Position numbers and translations under genes: made by a program. Shown in pieces: positions 1 through 12,700 of a stretch of DNA of 64,000 nt. The notes under the pieces are model-generated. The model saw only the letters and a list, made by a program, of their open reading frames with translations, had not been told where the DNA came from and made no database searches. The DNA is taken from positions 38,460,667 through 38,524,666 of the forward strand of contig OY755045.1 of assembly GCA_963576565.1 (NCBI GenBank), in the 5' to 3' direction. The stretch's first letter is position 1. Each line of letters starts with the position of its first letter. This stretch comes from Aspidapion aeneum. Its lineage: Eukaryota > Arthropoda > Insecta > Coleoptera > Brentidae.

Positions 1-240
1 GGCACATGAACCGTCAACTTTACAGATTACAGAATTATAAAAAAAAAAATTATGCTTTTCCAGACATTAATAAAAAGCTTACGAGGGTTTACAGGTGGGA
101 TTTTGGGTAATTTTAGAAAAAAAATTAAAAAATTCATATCTCTTTAGCCGTGACTCTAAGGACCCCAGTTCCAAGGTTGAATAGGTACCAAATGACCCCA
201 ACAATATCCCAAAAAATTTTGACGGTTCATGTGCCGAACA
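1..240. mobile_element. Short foldback MITE, copy 1 (GGCACATGAACCGTCAA ends)
   Basis: Base 1 starts with GGCACATGAACCGTCAA and 220-236 is its exact reverse complement, followed by GAACACCCTGTATAT. The interior (about 22-215) is nearly the same as 36980-37165 plus 37779-37785 in the longer copy 2. Copy 1 lacks the left part of copy 2 and has no Tigger insertion, so it serves as the empty site. Confidence 0.7.
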
Positions 241-514
241 CCCTGTATATGTATAAATTAGAATATATAGCTTATTATCATTAAACTTTTTCTTTCATTC
301 AAAGAAATGGCTAAAAACAACAAATAGGTTTGACTCATTTTATGATGCAAATACTCCTATGTTCGCCGCTCCTGAATGTTTCTGTAATATTCCTGCAAAC
401 TTTCTTGTATATAGGGTATTTCAATTTGGGCACTTTCACTTGGTACCTTTAAAAAAAGTTGAAATGTGAAACATTTAGGCGCGGCGTTAAATCACCCTTT
501 TTTAATGCTACTAG

Positions 515-708
515 GCCAAAATGGTGACAGGTCACTTGTCGCAATTCCAGAACAAGGGCAAAAAAGCAGCAGGAGGTCTGTCGGCCTCGTTGGGGGCGCG
601 ATTAGGATCCAGGTCCTCACAGAAAGGAGGCAGGGGCTCATCGCCGTCGAGGTCGAGATCGCCCAGAAAGCGGTCCAAAAGCAGAAGCCCTAAAAGACAC
701 AAGTCCAG
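515..708 (+). CDS. LENG8: LENG8 RS-rich exon (first in window)
   Basis: A possible acceptor (pyrimidine tract ending CTACTAG at 514) precedes frame AKMVTGHL, and the exon ends at the donor CAG|GTATGT (709-710) in phase 2. The encoded segment is basic and RS-rich ([20 protein letters not shown]), typical of nuclear RNA-processing proteins. Joined to 16762 it reads [17 protein letters not shown], as expected for a LENG8 N-terminal linker. It can equally join, in frame, to the RS-rich exon at 7468. The ATG at 521 could be a start, but family length favours an internal exon. Confidence 0.65.
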
Positions 709-3700
709 GTATGTTCAAAACAGGCTTAATATCGGATTCACGCTGGTTTTGATGACAAAACAACGTTTATGCAAAGTCAATGGCATGTCCGTAATTGTCA
801 AATTGAAGTTTGCGTAATCAGTTAAGTTTCAATTTACTGCTTGCTTGATTAATTGCTTACCAGCGTAAATCAGCCCTAAAGGATCTAGTGGTTTAAACGG
901 GATATAGTAGTTTTCCTAATCAGTGTGCAAAGTCATGCGACGCGTCAGGAAAACATAAAAACATAAAAAATTATAGCAACAAATTATAACATAGACTACA
1001 GATTGGCTTTCGACGACTTATAAGAGCACAAGTTTTCTAAATCGTATGAGATAAGAACTCGTTTATATTTTCTCCGGTTTGGAAAATATTATTTTTTTTA
1101 TTAAATCGACTACACTTTTCTGCTGGACAAAAATATAGCAACAAATATTTATCTCCTCACGTTTTCAAAGCCTTAAATATTTAGTTGGAGTTATTTATGT
1201 TAAACTGATGGGTCGTGCAAGCGCAGTTACAATCGATATTGAAAATCATTTATGAAAATGTACAATCAAGTAAACCGAAACAGCTAAAAATATGTTATTA
1301 CATTGATCTATAGTATGAAGAACTCATAAATAATTTTAATGGTCGAGGATCTTTTCTACCGCTGAGAATCACCTGACATCAAAGAAAAGCTTCTAAGAAA
1401 CTTAATCGTCGTATCAAAGTAATGTGTAAAGATAACTTATTTAGACCATCAACAAAACTCTTGGCAGGGTTCAACGAAGGTTGTCACTGTGACAAAAATT
1501 CCAAAACTGTAAAAATTTTGGTTCAACTCAACCAAGTAAATCATCATCTAGCCAAAAAACACTATGTTCAGTAAAAAATGTACGTTCTGATTTCAAATTT
1601 GTAGCGAATCATGCTCATTCAACTGCCAAAGATTGGAAAAACTCTTATATGGCGACGAATTAAAGTTTACCTGTTTCGCTCTTTGGATGTTCAGTGAGCA
1701 TGATTTACAACAAATTTAAAACGGAAACGTCTATTTTTTATTGAAAGTAGTGGTTTTTTGGTTGGATGATGATTTAACAGGTTGAGTTGAACTAGACTGC
1801 TTCTTACAGTTCTGGAATTTTTGCCACAATGACAACCTTCTTTAAGCCAAGCGTTTTCTGATGGTATAAATGGCTTATCTTGACACATTTTTTTGATATG
1901 TCGATCAAATTTCTAAGATTATATTCTTGGCCGTCCAGTGCTTCTTAGCAGCAGAACAGATCCTTAAACTTTCAAATTCTTTATAATTCTCGATACTGTA
2001 GATCGGTGTAATAGTGAATTCTTGGCTTTCGGTTTGCTTGACATTCTGTTTTTACATTTTTATAAATCGATTTTTAATTTCGACTGCTTTTCCACGACTG
2101 AAATTTAAAAATTTTATTAGTTTTTATACCACCGAAGAGTTTAACATAAATAACTTAAACTAAATATCCAAGGCTTTGAAATCATAACAGGCAAAATGCT
2201 TGTTGCTATATTTTTGTCTTGCAGAATAGTGTAGTGAATTTAATAAAAAATTAATCTTTTCTAACCCAGAGAAAATATAAACGAGTTCTAATCTCATACG
2301 ATTTAGAAAATCTGTGCTCTTTTAACACGTCAATCTGTAGTACATGTGCAAATGTACTTAATTTACTGTTTTGCATAAACATGATTTGTTGCTATTATTT
2401 TATTCAATGTTTGAATGAAATATGAATACAGTGAAACCTCCCATAAGCGGACACTCACGTTTCCGTCGATTTTGTCCGCTTATTGGAGGTGTCCGCATAT
2501 GAGAGGGAACTGCGAAATTGTAATATATATTTATTAACAATTTCCGCTGCTTGAGTTTTTCCTATATTAACTTTTTCAGCGATCTTTCGTGCTGATAGAT
2601 GTGCCTTCTCCAAAACGTAACAACTTCCATTTTTTCACATAAACTAAGAAATTTTTTACGAGGCACTCTTTTAAAGAGATCTATTACTACTACTACAATT
2701 GAACAATAAAAATAAAACACAGCAGTCCCGCCCCCGCCGAATAAAATATGATGTAAATACGACAGAAGTATTTAGTCTCTGCATTAAAACGGAAAGACGT
2801 AATTCCCCGGCTGCAGATTGCGTTGTTGCCAATATACTACATAATGTTTATGCCCATGTCGTGCAGCACTCCGTCCCGTTGTCAGAGGTTCGCGTCCGGT
2901 TAAGGGAGGTTTCAAAATTTTTTTTCCAAAAAAAATTGTCCTGTTATTAGAGTGTCCGGTTATAGGAGTGAATTTTACATGTAAAGAAATAGTGAAAAGC
3001 TTGGTTCCAAAAAATTTGTACGCTTAAAGGGAGTGTCCGCTTAATAGAGGTGTTCGCAAGGAGAGGTTTCACTGTATATGAAAAATAAACCAAAACACAT
3101 CCACACCGCTTCTACTTAGCACTGATGAGCTCTAAAGTGACTTGAAAGCGTTGTATGACACCTAAAATGCGTCGATAATATCGTGGGCTGAATGCATTAG
3201 TTGGGTAACTCGAAATTTCGTGATTTTTCATATAGTGGGAATCAAGCGCTATCGAATTGCAAAAGCTGGATAATACGTTATTCTAAACTGGAGACGTGTA
3301 TCTGCCAATGTAAAAAGTAGACAATTCAAACATGTAAACTTTTTTGGAGCTATAAATAGATACTTTAGATACCAGTATGTTTTTCTCTATTTTATGATCT
3401 TTTTATTTTATAAAAGAAGACAACTGTGTAAACCCTAAAAATAAAAATTATCTCCTATTGTGCAAGCAACCCTACTCCAGGCGACTCCTTTTATACTACC
3501 AATTACATTTTATCGATTTTCTCAAAACTACAAAAATCGAGTTACCCAACTATTGCTAGCCCACGTAGTAGTTTTGCTTTAAAATAAGTGTGCGGGAAAG
3601 TGCTACTTTGCATATTATTCAAAAGTGTGCGCAAAGTAGCTTTTTTATTGGGTTTTAAATTAATTTCGTTTTCTTATTTGGGAATGCAAAAAAAACTAGC

Positions 3701-6700
3701 ATTAGATTCCTTGTGTACAAATATTGAAATTTATGTATATCAAACCGAAGGGCGAAAAAATATCGAAACACAAAATATCGAAAACACAAAATATCGAAAA
3801 TACTAAATATCGAAACTACATTTTATCGAATTACAAAATATCGAAACTACAAAATATCGAAACCACAAAATATCGAAACTACAAAATATCGAAACTACAA
3901 AATATCGAAAATACATAATATCGAAAATACAAAATATCGAATCACATAATATCAAACATACAAAATATCGAAATTAACAAATATCAAAAATCAAAAATAG
4001 AACATTTCGAATCCTTAACATAACCCTACCCTGACGTAACCTAACCTAATCTGACCTAACCTCATAAAAATAGAAAGTTTCAAAAATCTAACCTGACAAA
4101 ACCTAATCAAATCTAGCCGAATCGAACCGAACCGAACTGAACCGAACAAAAGCAAACTGAACCAACAATTTTTTTCAAAAAAAAACTCCTGACTTTGCCG
4201 GGATCCTAGAGGGTGTGAATACGAACCGAACCAAACCAAACCGAACTTAACTCAACCGAATCAAACCTAACCTAACCAAACTAAACTACAACACTGCTAA
4301 CTAGGTTTGGTTGGGTATGGTTAGGTTTGGATAGGTTCGGTTCGGTTCAGTTCAGTTCGGTTCGGTTCAGTTCGGTCCGGTTCGGTTCGATTCGGATCGA
4401 ATTCACACCTTCTAGGATCCCGGGAAAGAACTCAGGAAAGTTTTTTTTTTAAATTGTTGGTTTAGTTTGCTTTGGTTCGGTTTGATTCGGTTCGGTTAGA
4501 TTTCATTAGGTTTCGTTAGGTTAGGTTTTTGAAACTATCTATTTTCGTATGGTTATATCAGATTAGGTTACGTTAGATTAGGTCAGGGTCAGGTTAGGTG
4601 AAGGTTCCAAAATTTTCTGTTTTTGATTTTCGATATTTTGTTGTTTCGATATATTAGATTTTCGATATTTTGTGTTTTCGAGATTTTGTATTTTCGATAT
4701 TTTGTGTTTTCGATATTTTGTATTTTCGATATTTTGCAGTTTCGATATTTTGTTGTTTCGATATTTTGTTGTTTCGATATTTTGTATTTTCGATATTTTG
4801 TTGTTTCGATATTTTGTTATTCGATATTTTGTAGTTTCGATATATTGTAGTTTCGATATTATGTACTTTCGATATTTTAATTCGATATTTTGTTTTTCGA
4901 TATTTTGTGTCGATATTTTTTCGCCCTTCCTAAAAATTTTCGATTGGTGATGTTTTGGCGAAGAATTTGATGATTGATAATTTGGATGTGGAATGTAGAG
5001 GGCGCTCTGTGCTTCTTCCTTATTAGGTAGGACGCAGTGACTTCACTCTCTCAGTACATTAAAACAAGTGTAACTTTAGTATTCAGCCTAAGTGACGATC
5101 CGATTTCGATAGAAAATACGACATTTACAAAAAAAATAAGGTGGAATGACAATAACCCGGTAGTAGGGTTATTCAGATGAAGAGTTTCTGTTAACTAAAC
5201 GCGGTGAAAGGCAATCTAAACCCTCTTTGAGAGCGACAGAGACGCATGATGTTTTTTATTGTTTAATATAGTGGTCCTTAAACAAGGTGCGATAGCAAAA
5301 AACCGCAAATAGAGTTATTAAGATGAACGGTTCTTTCTAAACGCAGTGAAAGCCAATTTCGGACCTCTTTTGAGAGCGACAGAAGTACGCGATTGTGTTT
5401 TCAGTGTGTAACAGAGCGGTACCATGGTACTAATCAGGTGGTAGCTTGTATTGGGTCTGTAGTTGGTGTACAATGGTTTCAGGGTTTAGTGGGTGATCTC
5501 TTTTGTAGTTTTCTAGACTCTAACACCAGTATTTACTAAATGGTCTAAAGTCCTAAGTTCTTAAGTTCTAGATCTAAATGTTTTTTGGTTGAAGGTTTAA
5601 CTTATTTTTTCCCCTGGTATGCAATAGTTTTTAATATTTATATAATTTTCGATGTAGCAATGACATTATATTCACACAAAACTTAAAAATAAATAAAAAC
5701 AATATTTTGGTATAAAAATGGTAGCCATATTTAAATCTTTAAACGTCACTAGGAGATGTCTAATAAAAACTGAGTCAGCTGTCCGCTATATTTTAAATGT
5801 TAATTATTTAGAAAAGTTATCGATAATGAAACCTATTTTCAATTGTTTTGGTAGATGTGTTACTGAAAGCAGATTCTAATATATCTTGCGCTTTTTACAA
5901 TATTTAAATATTGATACGTATTTAATACGGTAATGCATTTACAGAGACAGTTTTAAGTTTTGTATTATTTAGCTTTGAAAATGTTTGTATAAAACTTTTT
6001 TTATCGGTCATGGTTTATTTCTATAGTTTTCCGAACTTTAAATTATTCCTTAGAGGTGCTACTACAATTTGAGACTATTGTTAAGGGGAGTTCTATGACT
6101 ACACGGACACTGGTTTTCCTTTATTTCTAAAATTGATTTAAATTATTGTGGGTTCAATTTCACTGAGAAAGTCTAAACCTTTCAGTTATTGACCTGTAAG
6201 TATTAAAAAAATACACCTAGACCGGTCGAGGTCAAGTCTATGGAGGGTGTCTCTAAAAGGTCTGTACAAAATCTTAGCACATATTCCTGAGGTCAAAATA
6301 AGTCGATTTAATGCAAATTACCTTAGTCCAAAATTAAAAATCGATTTTATTAAAATTTATGAACATTTCTCAACGCATCAACTTTAAAAATTGGTACTCG
6401 GAGGTTTTCTGTGATGCGAAACCTAAATATGGAAATTTTTTCACTGTGGCCGTTAGAGGGCGCTTCACAATGCTCATCTTATGGTTTAAAATGACCATTG
6501 CTTTTTCTCAGTGTATTTTTCAACTTTTTTTGTTGATAAAATAATTTCCTGAACTTTTTTAAGCAAAAAAGGTACTTTTGGTCAAATCTGCTAGGGTAAG
6601 CCGTTTTCCAGATATTTCCGTTTTTAGTGTTCGATGCCGCAATAGAATATTGAAATTATTTTGGATCAAAAGATTTTGCTGCTACCTTTAAGTTTGTCAG

Positions 6701-9700
6701 TAAATGTCTGTATTCGGAAATCTCTGATTGCACTCGAGTCACAGAGACTTCGGCTACACTGATTGATAAAAATCTTTTCAGTTTCGAAACAGGACCAATA
6801 AATTCGAGCCTTTCCGATCACTATGATATGTTTTTGCAAATGGCGTACATCAGGTAGTAGACAAATAATTAAAAAAGATCTATAAATAGACTGAAGTCTA
6901 TTTATATATTTATTTAAGCCAAACTGGATTGAAGATTTTAACTCAAATGACATATATAAAATACCTCAAACAAACCTCCTGTTCAATGGTTCAGTACGGA
7001 ACTAAGAGATATGAGATCACGTTTATAGTTTTATTATATATTAATATAAGTACATGCAAAGTCAAAATTGCGCAAGATTACAGTTCAATTAGTATCACGG
7101 GGTTCGGACCTACACAGGTTGAAGACCTGCACACTTCAGTTCGTCTTCATTGTACTCGTGCTCGTCTACGACAGTAAAGAATATTACTTTAAAAACCAAT
7201 CCAAACGTCCATGCAGGACAGTAGTATTTATATAGTAGGTATAGTTGGTTACATGTGTAGTTTTATTAGTATACATTTTCTAATCTAAACCTTTTTAGTA
7301 TATGTTTAGTAAGGCTTAGTTTTACAAGTAAAATTGTCAAATTATATATCTTATAGTCATTGTATTTTGCTGGAACCTGATGTGCATAACATATTACCCT
7401 AGAAATTATTCCAAACTCTAGCTGGGCCCGTTGGGCGTTTCATAATAATTTTAGCTTTTTCTCTTAGAGAACATTGGGAAAGAAGCAGATCACGCACCAG
7501 CGGCAGGAGAATACGTAGCCGCCATCGAGGGCGAAGCCGAGCACATAGCCGCTACCGTATATCTCCCAAAGAATACGACCTAGAGGAACTGACAGAAAGA
7601 GTTACATTTCTCGAGAATGAACTGCTAGCCTTACGGAATAGTCAACTTTGCCATAACTGTGGAAATTTGCTTGAGCGCCCTTCTACTAGTTCTCTGCATT
7701 GCATAGGCGCTTCTCGTAAAGGCCCCTTACCAGATAATTCCTCTTTTGAGGCTAATCCATTTAGTTACGAAATGACTAGTCAAAATCCTCCTTGGGTTCA
7801 TGTAAATGGAGCTTTTGAAAATGAGAATAATTTTTATCGAAATTTAAAACATAATATTTTTAGTTATAGCCTTTCAAATAATGACGAAATTAATACAGAT
7901 ACTCGTTCGTCTGATATCGAGAGAAATGCAGCACTGGAAAACATGAATAGATTCTATAACAATCCAGACAATAACTCTTTATTTTCTGGCATGTTAGATT
8001 ATGACCAAACCAACCAATATCCGCGTTCGTTTGATGTTAATCTAAATCCTGAGTCTGACCGACATTTGAACGGTTCACACCGTGAAAAGTCTGGTTCAGG
8101 TTATGATAAAACTAATCGAGACCCTCGTTCTTCTGTTACACATAATAGACATTATGAGAGCCAAGATCACCGTGATTTCGATCCGTCTTCTGAAAGAACT
8201 ATGGATTGGTGTAACACTGCGCCCGTACATGGTAGTCCTTGTAGAATGCCTGACCGCGACAACATGAATATTCTAGATTCTCGATGGTCACATACGCGCA
8301 GGCATAGTCCAGATCCTGCGCTTAGAAGAACGCCCTGTAATCCTGATTTACAAAACAATATTATGGCAGATCCTAGGACGTCGGATAGTGTTTATAGGCG
8401 CACAGAGTCTAAACACACAGCTACAGCATGTTATTGTTCAGATCCTGAACATACTCGCACAGCTTGCAAAACTCCTCCTGGTCCTGAACCTGAAGAGCTC
8501 GATGAAAATCCAATATTTCAGTTTAATCCTAGGCCTCATAAGAAAAAAAAATCTAATAATAGAGATTTTAGCAATCCAAATCAACTATTCCACAAAGATT
8601 GGGAGCTCCTTGAGGCTGGCCCCTCACAGCTTGATTCTAATATTACAAATCCTGGTCTAAAAGGACCTAGTAAAAATATTGATTCTGATGCTGAAGGTGC
8701 TGGTAGTGTTTGTTCAGATCAAAGTGAAAATTATTTGGGCAACACCAAGGAAGAACTTGAATGTGGGCTTTCACAGGATTTCAAAGTGAACGTCAAAGAT
8801 TCTGAAGTCTCTAAGGTGAGCTTGCCTCCTAAGTTGGCCCAAGAATGGCTGCGTATCATCCATGTTGGCATAGAGAAGAACGAGTTTAATAAACTAAAGG
8901 ATTCTATAGAGCTGCCTTCAAATTTACAGCTAAAGCCTCCTAGAGCAAATCCAGAAATATCTCATCTGATAAATCAGTCTACAAAATACCATAATATATT
9001 CTTAACCAACATGCAGCGTTGCATAGGAGATGGTCTTGCAGTACTTGGGCAAACAATATCCACTTTAAACGGAGCGCAGCATATTCCAACCGAGTCAAAA
9101 CTAGCGCTTCTTGCGGGACTTACAAAGTCTGCCAACTGTTTTTTAAGTGCTTTCTGGCGCATCACTGTGATCCGGAGAAATATGTTCTGCTCGTTAATGG
9201 GCAAAAAATTACGTGATTTGGTGTACAAAATTTCACCAACCGAATGGCTGTTTGGCTCAAACTTACAAGAAAAAATTGACGCCGCTGTTAAAGGCTCAAA
9301 AAATATTTCTGTACACGACATTGAAGACGAACCCGACATTGATTTAAATCAAGATATTACCTTGCAGTCTTCCGATTTCTCACTCCATCCTGACTTAGCC
9401 AAAGCTTGGGGGGACGCGTTGCGCTTTGGCCCTGATAAAGAGGAATTTTTAAACTTATCTGCCTCTATAGAGATTCCATCAAATTTAACAGAACTATTTC
9501 CCCCTAAGCTTAACCCGGAATTAAAAGTGCGAATGACTAATAGACAATTGCGAGTAGATAACACTCATAATAAACTTCAACGTCAAATTGGGTTAGGACT
9601 TTCAGCCATCGGACAAACCATTTCTGTACTTAACGAACAAGATATCCCAAGTGGATCAAAAAACACCATCCAGCAAAGTCTTGAAAAGTCTGCAAAGTTT

Positions 9701-12700
9701 TGTTTACAAGCTTTTAATCGTTTTAATTTTAAGCGTAGGGATAGTATATTTGAGCTGTTAAGCCCAGCTTTGAAAAATTTAATTAAGGTTATCCCTCCAT
9801 CAGAATTTCTTCTTGGACCTGACCCGAGTGCCGTCAAGGAGACCGCCATAGCTTTTCAAAAACCTCGTTTGCCCAAGAAAAAGAAATATATTCAAAAGAG
9901 TAAGCAAAATAATTTTCTTCGGCAAATGAATCAGTGCAAGCCCACCAAAAAAAAAAGACTCACAGCAGAGTTGCAAAAAAACATAATTCTCAAAGACTTA
10001 ATCAAAATAAATCCTTTTATTTGACCGACCCAAATAATTATGACGCTCAACGATAAAATCTAAAGTATAGATAGTAAACCTTCGGCTGCTTAGCTAGAAG
10101 GGCAACCGTCATTCATAAGAATAACTGTTGCGGGTATTAAGTAAGCGCCCAGAGACCCTTTATTTTGCAGAGATTATTAAAAATAAAGTTAATAAAAACA
10201 CAAAATTTCAGTTTGATACCATGTCTCATAAGAAAAAAATTCCTGTTAAAAATAATAGATATTGTAGCAAACCAAATAAACTATTCCAAAAAGATTAGGA
10301 CCTCCTTGAGCCTGGCCTGTCATGCCTTGATTCCAGTAATACGGATCCTGGTCTCAAAGGTCCCAATGAAATTATTGCTTCTGATGCTGAAAGTGCTCAT
10401 AGTATCTGTTCAGATCAAAACGAAAACAACACCAAGAAAGAAATCGACTGGGCTCTTTCACAAGATCTTAAAATGAATGTCAAAGACTCTCGAGCCTCTA
10501 AGGTGTGTGTGCCTCCTTACTTGGCCCAAGAAACTAAAGGAATCTGTAGAGTTGCCTTCAAATCTAAAGAAAACCCAGAAATTTATCAGCTGATTAATAA
10601 TTCTACAAGACAACATAATATATTTTTAACTAACGTGCAGCTTTGCATAGGAGATGGTCTTGCAGTGCTTGGGGAAGATATTGCTACTTTAAATGGTGCA
10701 CAGCATACTCCAACCGTTTCAAAACTTGCGCTTCTTGTAGGTTTTACAAAGTCTGCTAACTGTTTTTAAGAAGTGCTTTCTGGCGCATTACAGTGAACCG
10801 GAAAAATATTTTCTGTTCATTAATGGACCAAAAAGACAGACTGGCTTTTTGGTTCAGACTTACAAGAAAAAATTGACGCCGCTCTTAAAGGCTCAAAAAA
10901 TATTTCTGTACACAACATTGAAGGCGAACCTGACATTGATTTAAATCGAGATATTACCCTGCAGTCTTTACATTTCTCAGTGCATCCTGAGTTAGCCAAC
11001 GCTTGGGGGGACGCGTTACGCTTTGGCCCTGATAAAGAGGAATTTTTAATTTTATCTGCCTCTATAGAGATTCCATCAAATTTAACAGAACTATTTCCCC
11101 CTAAGCTAAACCCGGAATTAAAAGTGCAAATGACTAATAGACAATTACGAGTAGATAACAGCTATAATAAACTTCAACATTAAATTGGGTTAGTGGATCA
11201 AAAAACACGCTCCAGCAAAGTCTGAAAAGTTTTGTTTACAAGTTTTTAATCGTTTTAATTTTAAGCGTAGGGATAGTATATTTGGGCTATTAAGCCCAGC
11301 TTTGTAAAATTTAATTAAGGTTATCCCACCATCAGAATTTCTTCTTGGAACTGACCCGAGAGCCGTCAAGGGGATCGCCACATCTGTTCAAAAACCTCAT
11401 TTGCCCAAGCAAAAGAAATATCTTCAAAAAAGTAACCAAAATAATTAAAGACTTAATCGAAATAAATCTTTTCATTTGACCGACCCAAAGAAATATGATG
11501 CTTCGGCGGCTCAACCAGAAGGACAACCGTCATCCATAAGAATAACTCTTGCAGGTATTAAGTAAGCGCCTCTTTTTTTTTTGCAGAAATTATTAAAATG
11601 GGTGTTGATAAAAATACAAAATTTCAGTTTAATATCATGTCTCATAAGGAAAAAATTCCTATTAAAAATAATAGATATTGTGGCATACCAAATAAACTAT
11701 TCCACAAAGATTAGGACCTCCTTGAGCCTGGCTCGTCATTCCTTGATTTCAGTAATACAGATCCTGGTCTAAAAGGTTCCAATGAAATTATTGCTTCTGA
11801 TGCTGAAAGTGCTCGTAGTGTCTGTTCAAATCAAAGCGAAAACGACACCAAGAAATAAATCGACTGGGCTCTTTCACAAGATCTTGAAATGAATGTCAAA
11901 GACTTTCGAGCCTCTAAGGTGTGTTTGCCTTATTAGTTGGCCCAAGAATGGCTGCATATCATCCATGTTGGCTTGGAAAAAAACGAGCTTATAAAACTAA
12001 AGGAATCTGTAGAGGTTCCTGTAAGTTTAGCTGTAAAAAAGCCTCCTCAAGTAAACCTAGAAATATCTCATCTGATTATTAATTCTACAAAACAACATAA
12101 TATCGAGGGGTGGCTCGGTATTTCCGTTTGGTGTACAGGTTAGGGGAAATACCAGGAAATACTTCGGAAGTACTGGGAAATATCATTGAAAATACTAGGG
12201 GGGAAATCTAGGAAATACCATTGCTTGGGAAATACTAGGAAATACCATTAAAATTTGAGGAAATACTGGGAAATACCGTAGGTATTATACCGTAGGTATT
12301 TCCTTTTGGTGTACAAAAATCGGCGATCGAGCCACCCCTCGCATAATATATTCTTAACTAGCATGCAGCTTTGCATAGGAGATGATCTTACAATGCTTGG
12401 ACAAACAATATATTCCATATTCCAACCGATTCAAAACTTGCGCTTCTTGAGGGACTTACAAAGTCTGCCAACTGTTTTTAAGTGCTTTCTCGTGCATTAC
12501 TGTTACCCGGATTTAAAAAAAAATTGTTGAACCAAAAAGTACGTGATTTGGTGTACAGAATCTTACCTATGGAATGGCTAAAACAAACTTACAAGAAAAA
12601 GTTAACTTGAAAATTTGGCTTGTGTACACAACATTGAAAGCGAACCCATGGCGAACCCGACCTTGCGATTCCACCGTCAGAATTTGACTTTGGACCTAAC

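Noticed and set aside
466..693. 75-codon frame over the RS exon
   Set aside because: Out-of-frame shadow of the RS-rich exon 515-708, which has a donor site and a phase match to two downstream exons.
3758..3980. CRISPR-like spaced repeats
   Set aside because: The genome is eukaryotic, the repeats are contiguous degenerate 16-20-mers without unique spacers, and they form one arm of a foldback element.
4623..4950. 92-codon frame of FDILYFRYF repeats
   Set aside because: Product of the TATCGAAA-type minisatellite arm; no start, no domain, and the inverted arm gives a mirror frame.
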